A DNA stretch of 9,266 nucleotides, taken from positions 1-9,266 of the forward strand of contig JAZADZ010000015.1 of the NCBI GenBank assembly GCA_036123135.1, written 5' to 3'. The notes beneath the pieces were generated by a model, which saw nothing but the letters and a program-made list of their open reading frames with translations, was not told the origin of the DNA and made no database searches. This stretch comes from GCA-2716065 sp036123135 (GTDB taxonomy: Bacteria; Bacteroidota; Bacteroidia; Flavobacteriales_D; Parvicellaceae). A program made the translations under genes and the position numbers. Position 1 is the stretch's first letter. The number at the start of each line of letters is the position of its first letter. Shown here one piece after another: positions 1 to 6,638 of this stretch.

Positions 1-2
1 AG

Positions 3-3000
3 AATAATTTAGCATCCCTTGGTGTTTTTTCAATTATTGACTTTGACAACAAGTACAAATCAAGCAAACGATTGGACAAAAGAGATTTTCCAGATTGGGC
101 ATACAATGGTCCTCTTTTGAATCTTTCAGTAAGAACATTTACAACGTTTTCTTTTCAGAAAACAGTAGAGTTATTGGAAAGATTTGGTGCAAAAGTAACC
201 TTAAAAATTCCTCATACTTCAATGATGAACATTGAAGTTTCAGAAAAAAAACTAGCTGCACTTATCTCTTTGCCGTTTGTCAGATTTGTCGATTTAATTT
301 CAGAGCCCGGAAAAGCTGAGTCTGATGATGGGAGAAACTTGCATCGCTCTAATGCAATTGATAACGATTACTTCGGTGGATTAAATTACGATGGAAATGG
401 AGTAACCATTGCCATCAACGATGATGGTTACGTTGGTCCTCACATTGATTTTACTGGAAGATTAAATCAACAAAACGTTGCAGGTGACTTTACAGGAACT
501 CATGGAGACATGACCACTGGAATTGCAGGTGGAGCTGGTAATCTTGATCCTACAATGCGTGGAATGGCACCCGCTTCATACATTCATGTTAGACAATATA
601 CCGCCAACATGTCTGGAACACTTGCTCTTCACCAAGACAGCGCAGTTATGGTTTTCAATTCCTCCTATTCAAATGGATGTAATGCAGGGTACACCAACAC
701 AACACTCTTAGTTGATCAGGAAATATTTGACAATCCAACTTTAATGCAAACATTTTCTGCAGGTAACAGCAACAATAACGATTGTGGCTACGGAGCTGGC
801 GATCAGTGGGGTAATATTACTGGAGGTCACAAGATTGGTAAAAATGTAATTGCTACAGCAAACTTAAACGAAAATGATGTGGTTCTTAATAGTTCCTCCA
901 GAGGACCTGCATCAGATGGAAGAATTAAGCCAGACATCAGCGCACATGGCAACAGTCAAATGTCAACTGATCCAAATAATGGCTATGCACCTGGAGGAGG
1001 TACTTCTGCTGCTGCTCCTGGAATATGTGGTGTTATGGCCCAATTACATCAAGCCTATAAAGAACTTAATGGAGGAAATGTTGCTCCATCAGCACTGTTA
1101 AAATCTGCACTGTTGAATACTGCTAATGATTTAGGAAACGATGGTCCAGATTTTATTTATGGTTGGGGAAAAGTAAATGCTCTAAAAGCAGCTAAATTGA
1201 TTGAAGAAAATAGATATTTTTCAGCATCCGTTTCTCAGGGAGACAGCAATTTCCACTCAATTTCGATTCCTGCTGGTGTTAAAAGAGCAAAAGTGATGGT
1301 CTACTGGGCCGATCAAGAGGGTTCCACCTCTGCCTCCTATGCTTTGGTAAATGATTTAGATGCCTCCATAACATCACCCGCTAATTTTGTATACTTTCCA
1401 TGGGTATTGGATCACACTCCAAATCCTGTAGCGTTAGCAGATCCTGCAACAAGAGGAGAAGATCACCTCAATAACATGGAACAAGTTGCTATAAACAACC
1501 CCTCTGCAGGTTCTTACCAGCTAAAAGTCAGAGGTACAACACTTCCTTTTGGTAGCCACGAATACTACGTGTTATATGAGTTTTTATACGATGATATAAC
1601 TGTAACTTTTCCTATTGGTGGAGAGGGTTTAATCCCTGGAACGTTGGATAGAATTCACTGGGATGCATTTGAATCAACTGGAACCTTTTTGATCGAATTT
1701 TCATCTGACGGAGGTTTAAATTGGTCTACTGTTACAACTGTTCCTGGTACTGCCCGATTTACGAATTGGACGGTTCCATCAAACTTTACAGGAAATGGAC
1801 GAATTAGAGTTTCTAGAGGTTCAGCGTCAGATCAAAGTGATGCTGATTTTTCAATTATGGATAGACCTGAAAATATCAGAATAAATCGTGTTTGCCCCAA
1901 CCAAGGTCTAATTCAAGTTGCCTGGGATTCAGTTCCTAGTGCCACTAGTTATGATATTTTTATGCTCGGTCCAAAATTTATGGATTCTATTGGAACATCA
2001 ACTGGGTTAAGCTTTGATGCAATAGTTCCCGATGTTAATCTAGACTACTGGTTTTCAGTACGTGCAAATGGTTCCAATGGGATGAGAAGTCTAAGACAGA
2101 TTGCAGTTGAGTACAATGGGTCTATTGGAGGTTCTGTCAGCTGTTTTCTCTCTTGCGAAGGTGACAATGATGCTGGAATTAGCGAATTAGTCACACCACT
2201 TCCTCTTTTTGAAAAATGCAATGGATTATCTTCTACTCCAATTGAAGTTACTCTTGAAAACATAGGCTTGTATACTGAATCAAATTTTCCCATTTATTTT
2301 CAATTGGACAACGGACCAATTAATTCTGAAACTGTAACCAATGCTATTGCTCCTGGAAATACATTAAACTACACTTTTTCCAATTCTATCTCTTTCAATA
2401 ACACTGGAATTTTCACATTGAAAGTTTGGACCGGTCTTGAAAATGATAGTACCAAATGCAACGATACCATTATTCAACTCATTGAAGTTAAGGAGCCTGT
2501 CGGATCATTCCCTTACGCGGAAGATTTTGAGTCGGGAACTTTTCCATCCAACGACATTTCTATTTTAAATTCTGACAATGATATTACCTGGCAGCGAATT
2601 GGTGTTACTGGACCTGACGGAAATACTACAAATGCAGTTTATGTAAACAACTTTGCTTATAATGCTGCTGGTCAGGAAGATATCATGCAAATTCTTACAA
2701 TGGATTTAACAAGCGGAAACTCTGCAATTCTTAGTTTTGATTATGCCTACGTATTATACAGTGCCACTTATTCGGATGATCTAAGAATAGATATTTCTAC
2801 CGATTGCGGATTAACGTATAATCAGTTGCTTTTTATGAATGGCGCAACACTTTCGGGAGGACAGACATCAACAGGAAGTTGGTCTCCTGATGCTGCAGGA
2901 GATTGGGAAAATGAAACCATCGACCTTAACAACTATTTAGGGAATAACATAACGCTTCGCTTTGTCAATATTACTGGATATGGAAACAACCTTTATCTTG

Positions 3001-4412
3001 ACAACATTAATGTTGCTGTTTCTGGGCTTCCACCGTATGCAGATTTTCAATCTAATGTTAATTATTCGTGCGAAGGAGCAATAAATTTTGATGATCTTTC
3101 TGGAAATGATCCAACCAATTGGTTTTGGAATTTTGGGGATGGAGAAACTTCTACTCTTCAAAATCCATCACACGTTTATTCTAATAGTGGCACATATAAT
3201 GTAAGCTTAACTGCAACCAACTCCTTAGGATCAGATTCTACTACCAAAAATGCTTATATCACCATTGAATACCCAACTATTTTCTCAGTTTTAAACGGAG
3301 AAGCATGCGTTAACAACCCTGTTGAATTAACTGCAACAAATGGAAACGGGACATTATATTGGTACAATCAGAACAACGACTTAATATATGTTGGGGATAC
3401 ACTAATTACTCCACCTTTAAATGTCCAACAAACCTACACTGTAAAAGATGTCATTGAAAAACCATCTGTCAATGCTGGACCAGTAGATAATAATTTTGGA
3501 ACTGGTGGTTACCATGGGTCTGGGTTCTATGGAATTATAAATTTTACAGCTGATACAAGTTTTACCATTGAATCTGCTTGGGTAGATGCTGATGGAGCTG
3601 GAAACAGAACATTTTATCTTTGGGAGGGAAATGTTGCAAATGGCGCGAATCAACCCACAAATAATTTAATCAATCAGATTACGGTACCCATTGCCGATGG
3701 TGCCCAGCGAATTGATTTAAATTTAGATATACCCTCTGCAGGAGACTATGCAATTGGTGGAAATGAAATGGACCTATACAGAAACAATTCCGGACCTGCC
3801 TACCCCTACGAAAGTGCTGGTTTAGTGTCACTAACAGGTTCATCGGCTGGTGCCTCTGAGGATTATTATTATTATCTCTACGATTGGGAAATTAAAACTG
3901 CGCCATGTGAAAGCCCCACTCAAGAAGTTATTGCAAATGTTGTTGAAACCAATTTTAGCCAAGAAATAGTGAATAACATCGTTTACTTTAGCGACAGTTC
4001 AAATGGAGCATCTAGCTGGTTATGGGACTTTGGCGATGGGTCTACCTCAACTGATCAACATCCGATTCATGTGTACTCTTCTTCAGGAACTTACGATGTA
4101 ACCTTAACAATAAACGAAGGTTCATGCGTTAGTAATTCTTCTTTAACAATAACCGAGGTAAATGATGACTTTGATGTTATTATTATCCCTAATCCAACAA
4201 CAGATCAAGCAAATATTATTTTCTCCAACCCAATTTCTGAAAATTTTTCAGTTGAGATTTTTTCAGTGGATGGCAAACTAATATGGCAGCAAAACATCGA
4301 GAATGGTGCAGATCAAGTTAAAATTGATTTGAGAAATTACTCTGCTGCGGTTTATTTAATTAGCATACAGTCTGAAAGCTTTAGTGAAATAAGAAGGATT
4401 TTAAAAAACTAA
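3..4412 (+). CDS. Secreted S8 (subtilisin-family) serine protease, multidomain, T9SS-sorted; 5' partial
   Basis: Subtilisin-type endopeptidase, probably released or surface-anchored through the type IX secretion system. The frame is open from the left edge, so the start and signal peptide are missing; the TTG at 72 is an internal Leu codon. Numbering from nt 3 gives 1469 visible residues. Order: end of an inhibitory propeptide (to ~105); catalytic domain ~115-395 with Asp140 (IAINDDG, nt 420), His167 (GTHGD, nt 501), oxyanion Asn255 (SAGN, nt 765) and Ser335 (GGGTSAAAP, nt 1005); a KP-43-like beta-sandwich ~404-527; an Ig/FN-like region ~531-619; FN3-like ~621-704; CARDB-like ~719-831; MAM/cleaved-adhesin-like ~836-1006; PKD ~1012-1088 (WNFGDGE); Ig-like ~1089-1150; an unassigned module ~1151-1313; second PKD ~1314-1386 (WDFGDGS); T9SS type A sorting domain ~1387-1469 (IPNPTTDQ, VYLISI, basic C-terminus). 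The four catalytic positions are intact, so activity is likely. The substrate cannot be read. The smaller accessory-domain labels are by fold impression; the protease, PKD and sorting-domain calls are firm. Confidence 0.93.
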   Translation, partial: NNLASLGVFSIIDFDNKYKSSKRLDKRDFPDWAYNGPLLNLSVRTFTTFSFQKTVELLERFGAKVTLKIPHTSMMNIEVSEKKLAALISLPFVRFVDLISEPGKAESDDGRNLHRSNAIDNDYFGGLNYDGNGVTIAINDDGYVGPHIDFTGRLNQQNVAGDFTGTHGDMTTGIAGGAGNLDPTMRGMAPASYIHVRQYTANMSGTLALHQDSAVMVFNSSYSNGCNAGYTNTTLLVDQEIFDNPTLMQTFSAGNSNNNDCGYGAGDQWGNITGGHKIGKNVIATANLNENDVVLNSSSRGPASDGRIKPDISAHGNSQMSTDPNNGYAPGGGTSAAAPGICGVMAQLHQAYKELNGGNVAPSALLKSALLNTANDLGNDGPDFIYGWGKVNALKAAKLIEENRYFSASVSQGDSNFHSISIPAGVKRAKVMVYWADQEGSTSASYALVNDLDASITSPANFVYFPWVLDHTPNPVALADPATRGEDHLNNMEQVAINNPSAGSYQLKVRGTTLPFGSHEYYVLYEFLYDDITVTFPIGGEGLIPGTLDRIHWDAFESTGTFLIEFSSDGGLNWSTVTTVPGTARFTNWTVPSNFTGNGRIRVSRGSASDQSDADFSIMDRPENIRINRVCPNQGLIQVAWDSVPSATSYDIFMLGPKFMDSIGTSTGLSFDAIVPDVNLDYWFSVRANGSNGMRSLRQIAVEYNGSIGGSVSCFLSCEGDNDAGISELVTPLPLFEKCNGLSSTPIEVTLENIGLYTESNFPIYFQLDNGPINSETVTNAIAPGNTLNYTFSNSISFNNTGIFTLKVWTGLENDSTKCNDTIIQLIEVKEPVGSFPYAEDFESGTFPSNDISILNSDNDITWQRIGVTGPDGNTTNAVYVNNFAYNAAGQEDIMQILTMDLTSGNSAILSFDYAYVLYSATYSDDLRIDISTDCGLTYNQLLFMNGATLSGGQTSTGSWSPDAAGDWENETIDLNNYLGNNITLRFVNITGYGNNLYLDNINVAVSGLPPYADFQSNVNYSCEGAINFDDLSGNDPTNWFWNFGDGETSTLQNPSHVYSNSGTYNVSLTATNSLGSDSTTKNAYITIEYPTIFSVLNGEACVNNPVELTATNGNGTLYWYNQNNDLIYVGDTLITPPLNVQQTYTVKDVIEKPSVNAGPVDNNFGTGGYHGSGFYGIINFTADTSFTIESAWVDADGAGNRTFYLWEGNVANGANQPTNNLINQITVPIADGAQRIDLNLDIPSAGDYAIGGNEMDLYRNNSGPAYPYESAGLVSLTGSSAGASEDYYYYLYDWEIKTAPCESPTQEVIANVVETNFSQEIVNNIVYFSDSSNGASSWLWDFGDGSTSTDQHPIHVYSSSGTYDVTLTINEGSCVSNSSLTITEVNDDFDVIIIPNPTTDQANIIFSNPISENFSVEIFSVDGKLIWQQNIENGADQVKIDLRNYSAAVYLISIQSESFSEIRRILKN

Positions 4413-4416
4413 CTAA

Positions 4417-4454
4417 AGCAATTCTTCTTTATTGCTAAGAATAATGCAATATTG
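4417..4454. terminator. Nested inverted repeats between convergent genes (possible bidirectional terminator)
   Basis: Just past the protease stop, AGCAAT (4417-4422) can pair with ATTGCT (4431-4436) around an 8-base loop. Alternatively GCA+ATTCTT (4418-4426) can pair with AAGAAT (4437-4442) and TGC (4445-4447) with a 2-base bulge. A further GCAAT (4446-4450) is followed by ATTG (4451-4454). Read on the minus strand, the structure is followed by a T-rich stretch antisense to the protease 3' end. Read on the plus strand there is only a short TTTT at 4460-4463. The stems are AT-rich and weak. Position between two convergent stops is the main support. Confidence 0.3.
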
Positions 4455-4469
4455 TGAACTTTTCTAGTC

Positions 4470-4748
4470 TTACTTTTTCAGGTAACTCTTTTTAATTTCT
4501 TTTATTCTTTTTTTATCAATGTTAGTTTGAAGCTGAATGGATGTAATTGAATATCCTTGTTTTAGCATTTTAAGCGCATATTTCTCTTTTGATGTTAACT
4601 CATTAACCACATTAGTGGTATTCTCTTTTGCAGTGTTATCAGTTTTCTTTGAGAAATTGTTATTGGTATCAAGCTCATTGGATTGCCCAAGTGCATCTTG
4701 AATTAAAAAAAAAGAAAAAATCAAAAAAAAAGTTCTAAATAAATACAT
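4470..4748 (-). CDS. Small exported protein with helix-turn-helix-like C-terminus
   Basis: A 92-residue protein I do not recognise. Residues 1-21 form a signal peptide: Arg5, a Phe/Leu/Ile-rich core, then an ALG-Q site that suits signal peptidase I cleavage after Gly21. Residues ~22-52 are polar, rich in Asn, Thr, Lys and Asp, and probably disordered. Residues ~53-92 are Lys-rich and predicted helical; LKQGYSITSIQLQTNIDKKR has the spacing of a helix-turn-helix, with 'QGYSITSIQ' as first helix and turn and 'DKKRIKEIKKSY' as second helix. Such a motif is normally cytoplasmic and DNA-binding, so its place behind a signal peptide is odd. It may instead be a short periplasmic helical hairpin. The gene is convergent with the protease (57 bases between stops) and divergent from the EI24-family gene. 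A promoter candidate lies at 4792-4824. That it is a gene rests on the signal peptide and the clean flanking arrangement. Confidence 0.68.
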   Translation of the reverse strand: MYLFRTFFLIFSFFLIQDALGQSNELDTNNNFSKKTDNTAKENTTNVVNELTSKEKYALKMLKQGYSITSIQLQTNIDKKRIKEIKKSYLKK

Positions 4749-4751
4749 TTC

Positions 4752-4782
4752 TTGTAAAATTTAAATGTGAATTTTAAGTTTA
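4752..4782 (+). promoter_or_regulatory. Candidate Bacteroidota promoter for the EI24-family gene
   Basis: TTG at 4752-4754 (-33 element) and TAAGTTTA at 4775-4782 (7 of 8 matches to the TAnnTTTG -7 consensus) are separated by 20 bases, within the usual spacing. Initiation would fall near 4789, giving a leader of about 50 bases before the ATG at 4841. AT-rich DNA gives many chance matches, so this is a suggestion. Confidence 0.35.
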
Positions 4783-4791
4783 ATAGGTAAA

Positions 4792-4824
4792 TAAATATAC
4801 TGTAATTGAACAGTTGCTCAAAAA
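4792..4824 (-). promoter_or_regulatory. Candidate Bacteroidota promoter for the small exported protein gene
   Basis: On the minus strand TTTTTG (4824-4819) is followed after 19 bases by TATATTTA (4799-4792), 7 of 8 matches to TAnnTTTG. Initiation would fall near 4786, leaving a leader of about 37 bases before the ATG at 4748. It faces the plus-strand candidate at 4752-4782. Confidence 0.4.
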
Positions 4825-4827
4825 TGT

Positions 4828-4831
4828 AAGG
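4828..4831 (+). promoter_or_regulatory. Weak Shine-Dalgarno-like AAGG deciding the start of the EI24-family gene
   Basis: AAGG ends 9 bases before the ATG at 4841, supporting this ATG over the in-frame TTG at 4814. Shine-Dalgarno signals are often weak or absent in Bacteroidota, so this is supportive only. Confidence 0.3.
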
Positions 4832-4840
4832 TTATTTAAA

Positions 4841-5656
4841 ATGAAAAAACTATTTGATGATTTTACAATTGGTGTTGGTGCATATTGGAAAGCCATCATT
4901 TTTATTTTCAAAAATAATCTTTGGTATTACTTTTTCTTCCCAGTTATAATTAACCTATTACTATTTTTTATTGGTATTTCTTTTGTTAATAATGCGACAG
5001 ATTTTTCAATCGAATGGGTTGAAAGCCAATTAAACGATAGTACAATTACTGGAATTTGGGCAATGCTTTTTCAATGGACAAAAGACAGTTTCTCTTGGCT
5101 TATATGGATCATGTTTAAACTACTTTTCCTGTATGTCTTCATACTTTTTGGTGGATATTTCTCTCTAATTGTATTGTCGCCAATACTTACCTATTTATCG
5201 GAAAAAACAGAGGAAATAATCACAGGACGTAAAAATCCATTTGATGTTATCCAATTAACAAGAGATGTCATTAGAGCTATTGTTATTGTAATACGAAATA
5301 TGTGCATCCAAATCGTATGGATAATTATTTTTTTCATTTTAAGTTTCATTCCGATAGTTGGTTGGGTGGTCTCATTTTTTGGGAATATAATTGTATCGTC
5401 CTATTTCTATGGTTTTTCATTTATAGACTATACCAATGAAAGAAATAAATTTAGCATTAGCGAAAGTGTGAGAAACATTAGGGAAAATAAAGGTCTTTCA
5501 ATCGGACTAGGGTTCGTTTTTTTGATTTGCTTTTCAATTCCTTTAATTGGAGCCATTGTAGCAAGTATAGCTTCTATCATTTCGGTAGTTGCAGCAACTA
5601 TATCTATGATAGATTATTCAGAACCAAACTATTTTATCAAAAAAGAACTAAATTGA
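4841..5656 (+). CDS. EI24/CysZ-like integral membrane protein
   Basis: A 271-residue polytopic inner-membrane protein of the EI24 family (which includes the bacterial sulfate permease CysZ). Hydrophobic stretches lie at ~26-50, ~84-114, ~144-190 and ~219-256; the longer ones can hold hairpins or two passes. The family signature follows the second stretch: a Gly-Gly-Tyr and SPILTYLSEKTEE (residues 113-125), the conserved Ser-Pro loop and acidic helix. The opening MKKLFDDFTIGVGAYWKAI also suits Bacteroidota members. ATG 4841 is preferred to the upstream TTG at 4814 because the extra nine residues are not family-like, ATG is the stronger start codon, and AAGG precedes it. Length fits the family. 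A sulfate-transport role is not supported: no sulfate assimilation gene is nearby, and most Bacteroidota members have no known function. The following small gene is in the same direction 79 bases downstream and may share the transcript. Confidence 0.87.
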   Translation: MKKLFDDFTIGVGAYWKAIIFIFKNNLWYYFFFPVIINLLLFFIGISFVNNATDFSIEWVESQLNDSTITGIWAMLFQWTKDSFSWLIWIMFKLLFLYVFILFGGYFSLIVLSPILTYLSEKTEEIITGRKNPFDVIQLTRDVIRAIVIVIRNMCIQIVWIIIFFILSFIPIVGWVVSFFGNIIVSSYFYGFSFIDYTNERNKFSISESVRNIRENKGLSIGLGFVFLICFSIPLIGAIVASIASIISVVAATISMIDYSEPNYFIKKELN

Positions 5657-5705
5657 TATTTACTTTTTAACCATCTTTAATTTAAACTTCAATAAAAAAC
5701 TAAAC

Positions 5706-5713
5706 TACGTTTC
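5706..5713 (+). promoter_or_regulatory. Possible -7 element upstream of the small anchored protein gene
   Basis: TACGTTTC matches TAnnTTTG at 7 of 8 positions and would place initiation about 16 bases before the ATG at 5736. No TTG lies at the expected -33 distance (the region is ATTTAAA), so read-through from the EI24-family gene is an equal possibility. Confidence 0.2.
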
Positions 5714-5735
5714 ACATTATCAAACAAAAAAAATT

Positions 5736-6011
5736 ATGAAAAAAGACAGAACAATTAAAATCTTACTTGCTGTGATAGCAATCAATCTATCCTTAATTTC
5801 TTTAAATCAATTCGATATATTCCCAAAAGCTTTTGGAAATTCAACTTCGCCTCCCAATATAAAGCCTCAAGAATTTGGACTAGTTCCTTTAAATGAGGAT
5901 GGAACTGTAAGTGTAAGAATCGAAAGTTCTGATGTTGTAGACATTAATGTTCATTCATTTAAAGGAAAAGATTTTTTTGAGGCACTTCCAGTGTTCATTA
6001 TGAATAAATAA
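5736..6011 (+). CDS. Small membrane-anchored or exported protein, unnamed Bacteroidota family
   Basis: A 91-residue protein. MKKDRTIK is followed by a hydrophobic helix (~9-24), then Asn-Gln-Phe-Asp-Ile-Phe-Pro-Lys-Ala, so it is a signal anchor or an uncleaved or late-cleaved signal peptide with the rest outside the cytoplasm. The mature part is short beta-strand-like: FGLVPLNEDGTVSVRI (residues 47-62), then DVVDINVHSF (65-74), then ALPVFIMN (83-90). From memory, small Bacteroidota hypothetical proteins share this pattern of hydrophobic anchor, 'GLVP.NEDG..SV', 'DVNI' and a terminal strand; I know no function for them. The start is an ATG after an A-rich leader with no Shine-Dalgarno. The gene follows the EI24-family gene and its stop codon directly abuts that of the convergent FISUMP gene. 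Confidence 0.78.
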   Translation: MKKDRTIKILLAVIAINLSLISLNQFDIFPKAFGNSTSPPNIKPQEFGLVPLNEDGTVSVRIESSDVVDINVHSFKGKDFFEALPVFIMNK

Positions 6012-6638
6012 TTAATTTTTTACACATCGAATGTAAAAGCCATTTTTTTTATTGACTTTATAACTATAGACCTTTGAGCTGTAATAATCAAGATTAATGC
6101 TCTTTGCACTTGTTGATTGATTTACATCCGACGATGTCCAAAAACCAACATTTCCTCCAATACTTCCAAAAACAATTCCTGTCGAAGATCTTCCAGCACC
6201 AGGAAAACAGTTCATCTTTGATGAATTGATTCCATCTCCAAAGCCTTTCCATCCGGAACTACTTTTCAACTTTTTAGCGGCTTTTTCATATCCTCCTAAG
6301 TAGTTGATTAGCTCACTCCATTGTTCTTTGTTTGGAATTTCCCATCCAATGGGTGCTAATCCTCTAGAATCATCTACTGCATACCAATTGTAAACTTTAC
6401 CAAAAAATTTTTTATTTACATCAACATAGCACCAGGCACCTTTGGTTTGATTAGACCAAGCTTCAGCATCTTGAATATGTGGAATAGTATCACCGTTTAG
6501 GTAAACAATTACGTCTAAATTATTACTCATCCATTCCTGCTCACCAATTCTAACAGAAGAAATATCATTGTTAAAATAAAAGCAGGAAAATAATACTATT
6601 GATGCAATTAAAAATAGATAAGATAATATTCTTAGCAT
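6012..6638 (-). CDS. FISUMP-domain lipoprotein
   Basis: A 208-residue protein matching the Fibrobacter succinogenes major paralogous (FISUMP) domain. Residues 1-18 are a hydrophobic signal with a lipobox-like LFSC ending at Cys19 (Phe at -2 is not ideal), so a lipid-anchored product is likely. The domain starts at ~29 with VRIGEQEWMSNNLDV, continues with AWCYVD (68-73), GKVYNWYAVDD (80-90) and GLAPIGWEIPNKEQW (93-107), then LGGYEKAAKKLKS (114-126), FPGAGR (145-150) and GFWTSS (165-170), and ends in the family's NGFYIRCVKN (199-208). Single-domain length is complete. FISUMP proteins are secreted or surface-exposed and abundant in Bacteroidota and Fibrobacterota; the biochemical role is not established, and a C-type-lectin-like fold is often suggested. 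The gene has 138 bases upstream to itself and looks monocistronic. The last codons contain a hairpin plus T-run that reads as a terminator on the opposite strand. Confidence 0.9.
   Translation of the reverse strand: MLRILSYLFLIASIVLFSCFYFNNDISSVRIGEQEWMSNNLDVIVYLNGDTIPHIQDAEAWSNQTKGAWCYVDVNKKFFGKVYNWYAVDDSRGLAPIGWEIPNKEQWSELINYLGGYEKAAKKLKSSSGWKGFGDGINSSKMNCFPGAGRSSTGIVFGSIGGNVGFWTSSDVNQSTSAKSINLDYYSSKVYSYKVNKKNGFYIRCVKN
6018..6050 (+). terminator. Terminator-like hairpin with T-run inside the 3' end of the convergent gene
   Basis: TTTTACA (6018-6024) and TGTAAAA (6032-6038) form a perfect 7-bp stem with a 7-base loop; a U-G pair (6017/6039) can extend it. Four bases later there is a run of eight Ts (6043-6050). 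It lies 6 bases after the stop codon of the small anchored protein and within the last codons of the minus-strand FISUMP gene. The stem has only two G-C pairs and the T-run is slightly detached, and the bases also encode the conserved FISUMP C-terminus, so the structure may be a by-product. Confidence 0.35.

Noticed and set aside
523..1101. Plus-strand open frames at 523-711 and 874-1101
   Set aside because: Shifted frames of the protease catalytic domain, with no protein-like features.
2045..3653. Minus-strand open frames opposite the protease (2045-2293, 2937-3161, 3417-3653)
   Set aside because: They lie wholly within a well-supported gene, have low-complexity Ser/Ile/Lys-rich translations and show no domain or signal peptide.
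4814..4840. Upstream TTG as start of the EI24-family gene
   Set aside because: ATG 4841 has an AAGG nine bases before it and begins with a family-like N-terminus; the extra nine residues add nothing recognisable.
4841..5656. Naming the EI24-family gene cysZ (sulfate permease)
   Set aside because: Only family-level similarity is visible and no sulfate assimilation genes are close.
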